DNA of 35,447 nt from Minisyncoccota bacterium (GTDB lineage Bacteria; Patescibacteriota; Minisyncoccia; JAHIHE01; JAGLIN01). The notes under the pieces were generated by a model. That model ran no database searches, had not been told where the DNA came from, and saw only the letters and a program-made list of their open reading frames with translations. The position numbers were made by a program, and so were the translations under genes. Positions 1 through 10,015 of the stretch are shown here, one piece after another; position 1 is the stretch's first letter; every line of letters starts with the position of its first letter. Location: positions 1 through 35,447 of the forward strand of contig JAGLIM010000001.1 of the NCBI GenBank assembly GCA_023142995.1, in the 5' to 3' direction.

Positions 1-1225
1 TAAATTTACTATAATCTTCAAAAGAATTTATATTAACCACGGGAGCAATTATTGTTTCTTTTGAAGAAACACTTAATGAATTTATAAGATCTTTTTCATT
101 TCCATCATTAACACTATTATCAACTTTATAAATGATCCCATTATAAAATATTATCTTGATCGGTAATATAAAATCTTTATATCTTTCATAGATCATTTTT
201 CTATTTTTGCCAACAGATATAATAGCTTCAATAGCACTCTTATCGTTTAAATTCAATTTTTCCAATTCAGAAGTTTTGAAATAGAATACTAACTCATTAA
301 GTCCTGATGTAGCGCCTATCATTTTTAATGCTCGCCTTTGAATTTCCAAATATCTTGCTGCAACAAATTTTGCATTTTCTCGCCATCTCATAGCATAATT
401 TACAGGACAAGCAAAAGACCCATATTTTTCTAATTGCGTAGGATTTTCAGAAAAACGCATATATGATACATCATATGGAGCTAATGAATAAAAACCAAAC
501 TTCTTCTTAATACCTTCTGTATCTCCTGAAATTACTAGCTTTTCAAGTTCATCAGACTCACACTTTTCTATTGCCTCTGATCTTTTTAAATTAATTTTTA
601 AATTATAGCTTAATAATGCTAAATTAGAAAAGATCATAGAATTAACGGCTAACTCTAAAGAATCTTTAGCAATTTTGATTGGTTTATCTATATTTTTTTC
701 ATCACTATAATAATTATAATATTTATCAGCTTTTTCTTTGAATTCTTCAAACTTATCAATTTGATCATCTGCTATAACTTTTAATTTATTTTTGTTCTTA
801 GATCTTTTAAATGAGTTTAAAGATAAATTGATAGAATTTAATATACTGTTTGTTCTATTCTCTTCAAATAAAATACCATCTTTGATTATAAACTTTTTTT
901 CTGAATCAAAATCCTGTATAAAATCATTTTCTATATTCTTTAAAAAGTACATTTGTCCGCAAACAAACTTTACATATTTTATATCTTTTGAAAGATCGCT
1001 AAGACCTAAATTCCTATAGACATCCCAAAATGGTCCCTTATAGTCAAAAACTTTTTCAAAAAATTCTTGCGTACAAGGCTTAGAGATTGAAACTTTATCT
1101 GAATTTTCATCTTTTTGCAAGATCATTGGCTCATTTCCAAAAACGTTAACCTTGCTAAAATACTCTTTTAACTGATCATCAACTTCCTTATTTTCTATAT
1201 TTAATCTTGTAATTTTAGTTTTCAT
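1..1225 (-). CDS. Partial protein (N-terminal ~408 aa, runs off the left edge), possibly PEP-synthase / PEP-utilising enzyme-like
   Basis: Read by hand on the minus strand from ATG at 1223-1225: MKTKITRLNIENKEVDDQLKEYFSKVNVFGNEPMILQK... with no stop to position 1. Missing from the ORF track because it has no stop in the window. The segment FGFYSLAPYDVSYMRFSENP loosely resembles the region preceding the mobile domain of PEP-utilising enzymes; family assignment is weak. Confidence 0.6.
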   Translation of the reverse strand, partial: MKTKITRLNIENKEVDDQLKEYFSKVNVFGNEPMILQKDENSDKVSISKPCTQEFFEKVFDYKGPFWDVYRNLGLSDLSKDIKYVKFVCGQMYFLKNIENDFIQDFDSEKKFIIKDGILFEENRTNSILNSINLSLNSFKRSKNKNKLKVIADDQIDKFEEFKEKADKYYNYYSDEKNIDKPIKIAKDSLELAVNSMIFSNLALLSYNLKINLKRSEAIEKCESDELEKLVISGDTEGIKKKFGFYSLAPYDVSYMRFSENPTQLEKYGSFACPVNYAMRWRENAKFVAARYLEIQRRALKMIGATSGLNELVFYFKTSELEKLNLNDKSAIEAIISVGKNRKMIYERYKDFILPIKIIFYNGIIYKVDNSVNDGNEKDLINSLSVSSKETIIAPVVNINSFEDYSKF

Positions 1226-1240
1226 CTTTTTTTGATCAAT

Positions 1241-1837
1241 TTATTTAAATAGAATAACTCCTCTTTTTTTTAATTCAAAAAAACATTTCGCACATGCCTT
1301 AACATCAACTAATGCATCATGAGCATCATCAAAATCACTTCCAAACAGCTTAATATGAAGTTCAGAAAGAGACGGCCATTTATACCCATAATTTCCTGGA
1401 ATCTCGCAATATTGAGTTGATGCTTCCTTTGTACAAATTTTCTCTGGTGAAAATAAACTCTTTCCAATCCCCTTTCTAATAAATTCTGCATCAATTATTT
1501 TCTCATCAAAGCTCATATTATGAGCAATCAAGAATTTTGTTTTACCCATTATATTAGAAAATTCTTTTAAAACCTCTTTCAGGTCAATACCTTTTTCCAT
1601 TGCACTCTTAGTTGAAATTCCATGAACATTAGACGCTTCTTCAGGAATAGTAAACCCTTCTGGCTTTATTATCTCGCTTTTATTTGAAATTTCATTCCCG
1701 TTTTCATCGAAATAAAGCCAAGCGATTTGAACCAAACGAGGCCAATTCTCCAAATCACTTACAGGCGCATCCCATTTCTTAGGAAGCCCCGTTGTTTCAG
1801 TGTCAAAAAATAGATACATATTTTTATTATTAAACAA
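1241..1837 (-). CDS. 3'-5' exonuclease, DEDDh family (DNA polymerase III epsilon-like)
   Basis: Motifs FFDTETTGLP, IAHNMSFDEKII and HDALVDVKACAKCF. Confidence 0.9.
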   Translation of the reverse strand: MFNNKNMYLFFDTETTGLPKKWDAPVSDLENWPRLVQIAWLYFDENGNEISNKSEIIKPEGFTIPEEASNVHGISTKSAMEKGIDLKEVLKEFSNIMGKTKFLIAHNMSFDEKIIDAEFIRKGIGKSLFSPEKICTKEASTQYCEIPGNYGYKWPSLSELHIKLFGSDFDDAHDALVDVKACAKCFFELKKRGVILFK

Positions 1838-1884
1838 TTTAACCCTATTTTAATTTTCTTATCCTAATTTTCCTATTCTCAAGA

Positions 1885-2075
1885 AACTTGTCATTCTGAA
1901 TTTATTTCAGAATCTATTCTATTTTAGGTTTAACTTATTCTGTTTTAAAATTATCTTTTTGTTTATTTTTAAAGATAGCAATTGCGTTTTTATTCCAACC
2001 AAAACATTTAATGATTTATAGTTTAGACTAGTGTAACAACTGAAAGATTCTGAAATAAATTCAGAATGACAAGTT
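1885..2075. repeat. Inverted repeat pair with 31-bp perfect arms (AACTTGTCATTCTGAATTTATTTCAGAATCT)
   Basis: Left arm 1885-1915 is the exact reverse complement of 2045-2075. A related pair lies at about 23659-23888. Confidence 0.85.
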
Positions 2076-2137
2076 ATGGTAAAGTTCTGATTATTGGGGT
2101 AGGATTAAATTGCTTATGAGCCGAAATTTATAATTCA

Positions 2138-5100
2138 TCAAACCTTCCCACTCAACAGATCATCCTCAAATTCCATAATCCCCTTGATATCTTTCGAATA
2201 GTTTTCTGTATTTGGAAAATCAAGATTTTGGATTTTTTGATGTATAATTTGAATCAAATCACTTAATCGCTCTATATCATCATTTTGAATTGCTAGAGAA
2301 AGTTCTATTAGTTCATTACTTTCTGGCTTTACAAATTCCAAAACTCCAGTATTAACAGTGAACTTTCCTCCAAATTCTCTTGAATTTTCAACTAATAATT
2401 TGTAAAACACAAGTTGATTCTTATACTCCCAGCTATTGATCTTTTTATAAACATCGCTCGTATCCCACCTATCAAATGGTTTTCCAGTCTTATAATCATA
2501 AACCACTATAGTCCGATTTTCTTTATCAATATGCATTCTGTCCAGTTTTCCAGTAACATCAACTCCTTTAATATTAACTCCTTGAGACTTGAAATCAAAC
2601 TCACAAGTATCATTATAATCAAGTTTACTCTTTTTCTTTTTATAATAAAAGCTAAGATCGTCTTTCCCTCTTTCAAGCATCTCTTTGAAATCATTTTTAT
2701 TAAGCCGTTGCCTCCTAAGAGTATCTTCAAAGATCTTTAAAAATAAATCTAGCTCTGGAAGAACTTTTCTCTGCTTAAACTCAGAATAAAAAATATTAAA
2801 TGCGTTATGAACTGCAGATCCATAAGCGCTATTTTTATGTTGAGCTTGAGGAAATCTTAAAAGCTGTTTTTCCAGAAATTCTTGCGGTCCTCCCCTTTCA
2901 ACATTAATAAAACTATTAAAATGAGTAACGCTTAATTTATAATTCTCTAAAACTCCTCTAAGCAAACTTTCTTTTTCGGTATGAACAATTGTATAATTAT
3001 TCATTTTCAATTTTAATTCAATTATATTCTCAAGATTTTCTTTTTTCATAAAATCATTCTGCTCTTCTTCAATAATCTCTATGCTTTTACTTTCTCGCTT
3101 TTTACTATCTTTTCCATTCGTTAAACTTAAGAATCTAAGTTTAACTTTTTCTTTGCCCTTATTATTATACTTATAGTTTGTAATATATAGGTTGCTTTTT
3201 GCCCTTGTTAATGCCACATAAAAAAGCCTCAGCTTATCATTAACACTATCTTTTTGCGGAGAAAGATTGATATTCACAGGAAAATTCAATCCACTACTCT
3301 TACTTCTTATCCAAATATCTTCTGAACAATCTACCAAAAAAACGGTTTCAAATTCCAATCCTTTCGCGCCAAATGCCGTAATAAGATTTACAGATCTTTT
3401 CTCATCAGAGAATCCACTTGTAACATTTAATTTAATATGATGAGTTTCGTGTAAATTAACAAATTTGATAACATCTTCTACACTCAAAGTTTCATGCCCT
3501 TTATACTGACGAATTGCATCTATAAAAGAATGTAAATTAGTGAGATATTCCAAATAAACAGACCGTTGAGAATCAAACTTTTTCTTGGAAAAATAATATT
3601 CTTTATACGGACTTTCAAAACCACCTTCCTCTATAATTTTTGTTCCAGTGATAATATCGATCAGCTCTTCGGCTGTAAGGTCGTTGGCTTTATTCCCAAG
3701 CATAATTAAAAATTTAGCAATATTTTTAATATTTTCATCGGGATGGACGATCATTACTTCTAGCCACCTCTTCTTTTCTTTATACGCCTCAACTGATATT
3801 TCCCAAATTTTCACTGAATCAATCTGCAGAAAAGAAAAACTTAAAATTTCAGGAAGAAATTCATCAGCCTCTTTTTCATTAACATTATTAATAGTATTTA
3901 TAAACTTAAAGATTGTTATAATTTCCTTAATCTGCTTGTCTTCTAAAACATTTTTTTTCTTTTCATATGAAATAGGAATATTAAAATAATCAAAAATTTT
4001 TGCAAATTCTTGCAGGATTTTATGTTTAGGAGAAATAATAGCAATATCCTCTGGCTTACATTCCTTGCTCTCAATTTTTCTTTTCACCTCTTTAGCGATC
4101 CAAACCATTTCATAAAAACTTGTATCAAACTCTTTATATACTATATTACCAACTTTAATATTTTCATTTCCAGCTACAAGATCTTTTGAAATCTCAGCGA
4201 TTTTATCCTCCAATCTTTCATTTCCGATCAAAATCGTTTTTCTTGCTAGATTCAAAATATCCTGTGAAGATCTGTAATTTTTTTTCAGAACAACAAGCTT
4301 TGTATCAGTATATTTTTCATAAAAACTTATTATATTTCCCATATTTGCTCCCTGAAACTTATAAATCGCCTGATCATCATCCCCTACAACCAAAACATTC
4401 GGCGAACCATCACGAATATCCAAATCTGTTATATTACCTAATAATCTATTTTGAATATCATTTGTATCTTGAAATTCATCAACTAAAACATAAAGATATT
4501 TTTCGGCAATATTATATTTTAATTCAGGATTATTCTCCAATGTCAGAACCGTATCAAGGATCATATCAGAAAAATCATAATAACCCTTTTCTTTTAATTT
4601 TTTTTGATATTGCTTATAAACTCCCGCAAGCTCAATTTGTTTTTCAACCTGATGATAATCCTTTAAAATCCTTTTCTTTTGCTTATCAAGCATCGTATTA
4701 TTTGTTTTCCACTGAGTAAGAAAACTTGTTTTCCCCTCTTCTAAGCATCTACTTATAGCATCTCTCAAACTCAAAATAAGCGACTCTTTTTCACTTTTAA
4801 ACTTTAAGCTTTTCTTTCTTTCTTTGAATTTTACATTTTCCAATTCATCAATAATATTTTCAAACTCTGGTAATTTTTTCTTAGATATTGTTTGCGAAAA
4901 ATATTTATCAACTATCTCTTCCGAATTTTCAAAAAAGCTTTTATTCTCCATAGTAATTTCCAAAAACTCTTCTGGAGATAAAGCTCCTTTCAAATTATTT
5001 ATTCTTTGCTTAATATCATCTATATAAGTATATCCTTTTTGAGGATTATATGACTTTAACTGACTATTATGTTTTAAATCCTTTAAAATTTCCTCTATAA

Positions 5101-5467
5101 TCTCAACTTGAGCCAAATCATCAACTGGATTATATATCGCGCCTTGATAAAAATATTCAGGATTTTGATTTATGATCTCACTTCCAAAACCATGAAAAGT
5201 ATGTATAGCAACCTTATAAGCATCTTGCCCTATTATACCACACAACCTTTTTCTCATATTAGTCGCAGCCGCTTCAGTGAAAGTTAGACATAAAATATTA
5301 TTAGCGAAAACATCCGTTTTTTGCAATATATTCGCCACACGCAAACTCAAAAGCTCCGTCTTCCCACTCCCTGGACCAGCCACAACAAGCATAGGACCGT
5401 CAATACAATCAACCGCCTCTTTTTGCTCCCTATTCAATTTTTCATACCGTTTTTCAAATGTAGACAT
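2138..5467 (-). CDS. UvrD/AddA-like ATP-dependent DNA helicase with C-terminal PD-(D/E)XK nuclease domain
   Basis: Walker A VVAGPGSGKTELL; VLVDEFQDTND; GDDDQAIYKFQGA; KGLEFETVFLVDC; LRLFYVALTRAK; C-terminal GKLDRMHID...IVVYDYKTGK typical of PDDEXK_1. Confidence 0.92.
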   Translation of the reverse strand: MSTFEKRYEKLNREQKEAVDCIDGPMLVVAGPGSGKTELLSLRVANILQKTDVFANNILCLTFTEAAATNMRKRLCGIIGQDAYKVAIHTFHGFGSEIINQNPEYFYQGAIYNPVDDLAQVEIIEEILKDLKHNSQLKSYNPQKGYTYIDDIKQRINNLKGALSPEEFLEITMENKSFFENSEEIVDKYFSQTISKKKLPEFENIIDELENVKFKERKKSLKFKSEKESLILSLRDAISRCLEEGKTSFLTQWKTNNTMLDKQKKRILKDYHQVEKQIELAGVYKQYQKKLKEKGYYDFSDMILDTVLTLENNPELKYNIAEKYLYVLVDEFQDTNDIQNRLLGNITDLDIRDGSPNVLVVGDDDQAIYKFQGANMGNIISFYEKYTDTKLVVLKKNYRSSQDILNLARKTILIGNERLEDKIAEISKDLVAGNENIKVGNIVYKEFDTSFYEMVWIAKEVKRKIESKECKPEDIAIISPKHKILQEFAKIFDYFNIPISYEKKKNVLEDKQIKEIITIFKFINTINNVNEKEADEFLPEILSFSFLQIDSVKIWEISVEAYKEKKRWLEVMIVHPDENIKNIAKFLIMLGNKANDLTAEELIDIITGTKIIEEGGFESPYKEYYFSKKKFDSQRSVYLEYLTNLHSFIDAIRQYKGHETLSVEDVIKFVNLHETHHIKLNVTSGFSDEKRSVNLITAFGAKGLEFETVFLVDCSEDIWIRSKSSGLNFPVNINLSPQKDSVNDKLRLFYVALTRAKSNLYITNYKYNNKGKEKVKLRFLSLTNGKDSKKRESKSIEIIEEEQNDFMKKENLENIIELKLKMNNYTIVHTEKESLLRGVLENYKLSVTHFNSFINVERGGPQEFLEKQLLRFPQAQHKNSAYGSAVHNAFNIFYSEFKQRKVLPELDLFLKIFEDTLRRQRLNKNDFKEMLERGKDDLSFYYKKKKSKLDYNDTCEFDFKSQGVNIKGVDVTGKLDRMHIDKENRTIVVYDYKTGKPFDRWDTSDVYKKINSWEYKNQLVFYKLLVENSREFGGKFTVNTGVLEFVKPESNELIELSLAIQNDDIERLSDLIQIIHQKIQNLDFPNTENYSKDIKGIMEFEDDLLSGKV

Positions 5468-5489
5468 AAATTAAATTTAAACTTCCAAC

Positions 5490-5592
5490 TTTATGAATAT
5501 TTTTTAATCTTTATGAATATTTTTTTGACATTTACAAATATTTTTCGACCTTGTGGAGAAATCATACTCAAATAGTTCTCCATAAAGTCGAA
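5490..5592. repeat. Hairpin element copy A (TTCGACCTTGTGGAGAA...TTCTCCATAAAGTCGAA) with about 3 degenerate 20-21-nt AATATT units
   Basis: Arms 5544-5560 and 5576-5592; units TTTATGAATATTTTTTAATC / TTTATGAATATTTTTTTGAC / ATTTACAAATATTTTTCGACC abut the left arm. Confidence 0.85.
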
Positions 5593-5639
5593 CAATATTA
5601 TTACATAAGAAAGCTTTAAACTCACTTCAGACCTTCTTG

Positions 5640-5790
5640 TTCGCCCGCCATGGGAGGAAGAAGGGTAAACGCAAAGCGGAATGGTAGAAATTAGATAATT
5701 CCACTCTTAAGAGGGGTGGACGCAAAAACAAAACGGCAGAAGTTGAATAATTCCCCTCTTAAGAGGGGTGGACGCGAAGCGGACTGGGTG
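5640..5790. repeat. Intergenic dispersed-type repeats, two tandem copies of (C)CTCTTAAGAGGGGTGGACGC
   Basis: CCACTCTTAAGAGGGGTGGACGCAAAAACAAAACGG and CCCCTCTTAAGAGGGGTGGACGCGAAGCGGACTGGGTGTGTTTGAAAT. Confidence 0.6.
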
Positions 5791-5989
5791 TGTTTGAAAT
5801 ATCACAAAACTATAATTTTAAATAAAAAAATTTAAAGTTTCTTCTAACTTTATATTCTCAGTATATCAAAAAATTAGAAAAACCACCAATCTTTTAAATT
5901 AAGTTTTACAAACACAAACGCGTAGGAACGAGGCACTGCCTCGTCTCTACAAAACACAGTTTTTGTCATATAAACGAAGCAAGAATTTC

Positions 5990-6364
5990 TTATTCTTTTG
6001 TTGTGTTTATAAAATCAACAATTCTCTGTCTATTCTCATTTTTTTGATTTGCTTTAAAATAAATTTCTATAAATACTATTTTCTGTTCAATTGGAAAATA
6101 AGCATAAATAACACGAACACCACTTTTTGCCCCACGACCTTTTAAACTTTTACATTGAAACTTTTTAACTTTAAAAATTTTTAGTTCTGTTGTATTGCCA
6201 ACTCCTTGAATTTCAAAAATACTTCTACTATCTATTTCCTTACAATGAAAAAGTTCTATTCTATATTGCTTATTCACTTCTAAATCATCCACTAACGATA
6301 AAAATTTCTTCAGCAGCTTTTTGAAATCGCGTTTGAATTCTTCTGTTTCATTATAATTCATCAT
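5990..6364 (-). CDS. RelE/ParE-like toxin candidate paired with the upstream XRE-Panacea antitoxin
   Basis: Small basic protein with ELKIFKVKKFQCKSLKGRGAKSGVRVIYAYFPIEQKIVFIEIYFKANQKNENRQRI, RelE-fold-like pattern; overlaps the upstream gene by 14 nt. Confidence 0.65.
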   Translation of the reverse strand: MMNYNETEEFKRDFKKLLKKFLSLVDDLEVNKQYRIELFHCKEIDSRSIFEIQGVGNTTELKIFKVKKFQCKSLKGRGAKSGVRVIYAYFPIEQKIVFIEIYFKANQKNENRQRIVDFINTTKE

Positions 6365-7127
6365 TATATTGTCTTACGGAAAATTCATCAGTACGCGAAA
6401 AAACTGCTTCATAATCAATCAGCTGTAAATCATTAGCACCAATCCACGGCACATCTTTATGAGAATAATCACGCATTTTTGTAGCGTTAAAATCCTTAAA
6501 CCGTTCAATTTCCCAATCAATAAGTTCTTTTTCTTGAGCAGAAAAGTTGGAAAGATTAGCAGATCTTCGTGGCAAATATTTCTTTTGATCATGTTGAAAA
6601 TATTTTTTTACAACAGGAATTAAATCTCCATCATGCTCCATTTGTTTTACAATTTCAGAAAAAGCCACGGGGGTCGGTCCAAAATGGTTTTTAATATATT
6701 TAGCACCAATTATTTGCTCTTCAAATTTTTCATAATAATCAAAGTCAATAAAATATATCAATTTACATACAACAGCTTCGCCAATATTTGGACGCGCTCC
6801 AATTCTTTCCAAAATATACAAAAGCGTTTCTTTAAATTTTTCAACCTTTTCCTGTGGCACAGAAATTCGCGTTTCTTGCTTTTGCTTCCTTGCTTTTTTC
6901 ACAGATTTTTCAAGTTTTATTTTTGGCTCAATATTTTCTTTACCAGACAAAAAATCATCCAAAGACAAACCAAAAAACAACGCCAATTTTTGAGCTTCCT
7001 CTACAAGCATTTTGCGGTCGCCATTTTCAACTTGTGCATAAGTTGGACGCGACACGCTAATTTTTTTAGCCAAAAATTCTTGACTAATATTATTTTGTTG
7101 CCGTAACTTTTTTAAAAATGTAGTCAT
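6351..7127 (-). CDS. Antitoxin: N-terminal XRE HTH plus C-terminal Panacea (DUF4065/SocA-like) domain
   Basis: LRQQNNISQEFLAKKISVSRPTYAQVENGDRKM is an XRE HTH; VVCKLIYFIDFDYYEKF...IIGAKYIKNHFGPTPVAFSEIVKQM is the Panacea signature. Confidence 0.85.
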   Translation of the reverse strand: MTTFLKKLRQQNNISQEFLAKKISVSRPTYAQVENGDRKMLVEEAQKLALFFGLSLDDFLSGKENIEPKIKLEKSVKKARKQKQETRISVPQEKVEKFKETLLYILERIGARPNIGEAVVCKLIYFIDFDYYEKFEEQIIGAKYIKNHFGPTPVAFSEIVKQMEHDGDLIPVVKKYFQHDQKKYLPRRSANLSNFSAQEKELIDWEIERFKDFNATKMRDYSHKDVPWIGANDLQLIDYEAVFSRTDEFSVRQYNDEL

Positions 7128-7164
7128 AATATTAAATACTTATTTATATCTAAATATTAACAAA

Positions 7165-7205
7165 TGTAAAAATATCTGTCAAGTAAACTGACAGATATTT
7201 TTACA
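7165..7205. promoter_or_regulatory. Perfect inverted repeat, probable autoregulatory operator of the TA operon
   Basis: TGTAAAAATATCTGTCA-AGTAAAC-TGACAGATATTTTTACA: 17-bp perfect arms, 7-nt spacer, 38 bp upstream of the XRE start codon. Confidence 0.8.
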
Positions 7206-7404
7206 CCATTTAAATTTTACTAATTATCTTCTCAACCTTCTACTCCATAATCTCGATCAATTTTTTATTAGCCATAATGATTTCTTCTCCTTGGGTTTCA
7301 GCGACAAGTTGCTTTTAGATTTTTAAATGTGTAAAAATTACTCCTTCACTTCCACAATCGCAAAGCGAATGCAATGGTGTAGATTTCTTATTTGATATTT
7401 ATTT

Positions 7405-9177
7405 TTATCCCCAATCATTGTCAAGTAATTTTTTTGATGGAGTAAGCGTTAAAATTGCCTCTTCTTCTATTTTTTTAGGGTTAACTATATCAGAATCTCC
7501 AAAATTATCACTCAAAGTACCTTCCTCATTAACAGTTAAAATATATTGAAATTTTTTAGTTTTTGCTAAATTTCCCAGATATTCATAAAGAGCGATAAAA
7601 TGTGCTTTATCCATATGATCAAAAACTCCGTCATGAATTAAAAAACGAGGTACATTATTTTTTTTCTCTATACCATAAAGCAAGACAGCAATATCATAAA
7701 TTAAAGTTTTTGCACTATTTTTACCAGTTGATAAATCAGCTGGCAAAGAAACTGTCATATCAACTTTGCTATCAGTTCTATTGTTTAATGTAAAAGTAAA
7801 TCCAACTTCTTCTTTATTTTTATTCTCAGGATATATAGCATTATGAACATCAAAAAATATAGCCCTAAACTTAGAAATATCACTTTTTATTTCAATAATA
7901 AAATTAGTAATTTCTGAAAATAGTTTTGCTATCTCTGCCTCTCTTTCAACTTTTTCACTATTTAAATCTTGATATAATTTAATTTTTCCTTCCAAATCGC
8001 CAAGTTTATTTCTTTTATCACTTAAATATAAATATGCTTCTGACAAATCTTTTATTGCATTTTTAGCCTGTAAAAATCCAAATAGCTTTGCTCTTTCTAA
8101 TTCAAGATTTTGAATTATATCCTCTCTATTTTTTATCTCTTTTTCTGTGTTTTTAATTTCAGATGATAAAAAATCTTTTCGTGATTCCGCTATGTTTTTT
8201 CTAAACTTTATAGCTTCGTCTAGCGTCTTTTTGATATTGTCTGCTAATAATTTATTTAAATCTTTGTATAAACTCTGAATTTTTATAGTTTTGATTGAGT
8301 CTCCTAACCCATAGCTTTCCTTATATGACATTATTTTACTTTTGTCTAAATGATTTCTATACCACAACTCTTTTATTTCAACGGTAAGTTTATTACTTTC
8401 TTCTTCAACATTTTTATACTGTTCAGCTAATTTAAACTGTTTTATGTTCTTCTCATGTTCTCGGACTTCTAATCTTAATCTATCCATTTTATTTTCTGCT
8501 TGAGGTATATCTTTTAAGTTATAGGTTTCTGTTATAAAATCTTTATTTCCCTTAATTACTTTAACCATATTCTTTAATTCTGATTTTATATCAAAATTTT
8601 TCCAAAAAAGAGAATTGTCAATTCCCAAGAAAAACAAGTGATATGGCACCAACTCCATTTCTGAAGGTCTTGAAAATTGAATTGGATCTAAAAAATTAAC
8701 TTTAGTTTTAGGATTTTCTTGTTTTTTGATAAAAAATGGCAATAATTTTCTTAGCCAAGAGCTATCATATTTTCCTTTGTAGTTATCATTTTTGAAAATT
8801 AAATCACAAAGATACTCTTTTGCTTCTTTGATTGATTCAAAAATAATAGGATTATTTATTTCCCCTACAACTATGTTTTTACTGACCTCTTTAAGCGATC
8901 TTTTTATAATATAGTTTTTATTTTTAATATTAAATTCCAAAACAATTGAGTAATTTTCAATATTATTATTACTTTTAGCAGATTTGATGTGTTTTGTCTC
9001 AGAAGAAAGAAGTGCATAATCAAGAAAATTGAGAAATAATGATTTGCCAACTCCATTTAATGATTTTTTAACATCTGTACTTTTATCTTTTTTGGCAAAT
9101 ATAAAATTTACTCCGTTTTTAAATTCAACGATTTCGAAAAGTCCAAATGGCTCAGAATAAAGTTTATTAAGTAACAT
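7405..9177 (-). CDS. DUF2326-type coiled-coil ABC/SMC-like ATPase, ABC-three-component (ABC-3C) ATPase
   Basis: N-terminus LLNKLYSEPFGLFEIVEFKNGVNFIFA...SLNGVGKSLFLNFLDYAL (Walker A-like); long coiled coil; C-terminal FLIHDGVFDHMDKAHFIALYEYLGNLAKTKKFQYILTVNE typical of DUF2326. Confidence 0.85.
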   Translation of the reverse strand: MLLNKLYSEPFGLFEIVEFKNGVNFIFAKKDKSTDVKKSLNGVGKSLFLNFLDYALLSSETKHIKSAKSNNNIENYSIVLEFNIKNKNYIIKRSLKEVSKNIVVGEINNPIIFESIKEAKEYLCDLIFKNDNYKGKYDSSWLRKLLPFFIKKQENPKTKVNFLDPIQFSRPSEMELVPYHLFFLGIDNSLFWKNFDIKSELKNMVKVIKGNKDFITETYNLKDIPQAENKMDRLRLEVREHEKNIKQFKLAEQYKNVEEESNKLTVEIKELWYRNHLDKSKIMSYKESYGLGDSIKTIKIQSLYKDLNKLLADNIKKTLDEAIKFRKNIAESRKDFLSSEIKNTEKEIKNREDIIQNLELERAKLFGFLQAKNAIKDLSEAYLYLSDKRNKLGDLEGKIKLYQDLNSEKVEREAEIAKLFSEITNFIIEIKSDISKFRAIFFDVHNAIYPENKNKEEVGFTFTLNNRTDSKVDMTVSLPADLSTGKNSAKTLIYDIAVLLYGIEKKNNVPRFLIHDGVFDHMDKAHFIALYEYLGNLAKTKKFQYILTVNEEGTLSDNFGDSDIVNPKKIEEEAILTLTPSKKLLDNDWG

Positions 9178-9406
9178 TTTTTTGTTTTAGTAAAATATTA
9201 TATTCATCAACTTGAATAATACCTGACAACCAAAGGAAAGTAATAGTGTTGTAATATTGATTTAAATTTACAGGTTTTACCTTTTTTAAACTTTGAAAAA
9301 GCTCTTCAGTATTCCAAATTTTTCTTTTTTTCAAAATACTTAAAATATCTCCACCAATTACGAGTAGATTTTTCTCAAGTCGTTCGTGTTTTGATGGGAT
9401 TAACAT
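9167..9406 (-). CDS. ABC-3C middle component-like small protein
   Basis: 79 aa, MLIPSKHERLEKNLLVIGGDILSILKKRKIWNTEELFQSL; overlaps the ATPase start by 11 nt; position matches the ABC-3C middle component. Confidence 0.75.
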   Translation of the reverse strand: MLIPSKHERLEKNLLVIGGDILSILKKRKIWNTEELFQSLKKVKPVNLNQYYNTITFLWLSGIIQVDEYNILLKQKNVT

Positions 9407-9419
9407 AAAGTTATTTTAA

Positions 9420-10013
9420 TTAAAAAATTGCTTCTTGAATTATTTTTGCTTCTTCGCTTTTTCCAAAATCACACATTTCAAAAAAGTATAGTACTATTGC
9501 AAGCGCATTCATATTATACTCAGGGTTATCTATTTTTGAATCATCAATACAATTATCTGCCATTTGTTCAATAATTTTTACACTTTTAATTTCTTCATAA
9601 TGACCTTCTGATTCTTTTAAAATCCTAAAATCTTTTTGTAATTTAAAAATAAGAGCATCAATTTTAGATTCATCTATTTCTCTTTGGTCATTAACAAATT
9701 TTTCTACTAATTTTCTTTTTGGCATTGTCTTCATTACCATTTCATTAATTGTTTGCAAACTATTGCCAGCAAAGTTTAGTGGAATTTTCTTTAAACCTTT
9801 TCCGTTTGTCGATTCAATAATATTTAATTCGGTTAAATTTTTAGTGAACAAAAATTTAAAAATTTCTTCAATAATTCCAAAATCTTTTTTTTCTTGTTTA
9901 TCAGAATCCCCATAATGGATATGCTTACTTTTATCAACATTAATAACACTATTATCGTTAGATTGATATTGCTCAGCATTATCATCTGCGCTTTGATTAT
10001 TAGAATTAATCAT
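9420..10013 (-). CDS. ABC-3C C-terminal-domain-like protein with N-terminal NAEQYQSNDNSVINV...HIHYGDSD motif
   Basis: Directly upstream of the middle component; C-terminal part helical (NMNALAIVLYFFEMCDFGKSEEAKIIQEAIF); no catalytic effector domain visible. Confidence 0.65.
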   Translation of the reverse strand: MINSNNQSADDNAEQYQSNDNSVINVDKSKHIHYGDSDKQEKKDFGIIEEIFKFLFTKNLTELNIIESTNGKGLKKIPLNFAGNSLQTINEMVMKTMPKRKLVEKFVNDQREIDESKIDALIFKLQKDFRILKESEGHYEEIKSVKIIEQMADNCIDDSKIDNPEYNMNALAIVLYFFEMCDFGKSEEAKIIQEAIF

Positions 10014-10015
10014 AA

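Noticed and set aside
1885-2075. CRISPR-like repeats
   Set aside because: Repeats are an inverted pair, not direct repeats with regular spacers; no cas genes or arrays seen in the window.
4186-4719. 177-aa plus-strand ORF
   Set aside because: Antisense to the well-supported UvrD/AddA-like helicase; composition reflects the reverse of a coding frame.
6633-7106. 157-aa plus-strand ORF
   Set aside because: Antisense to the XRE-Panacea gene, no recognisable domain.
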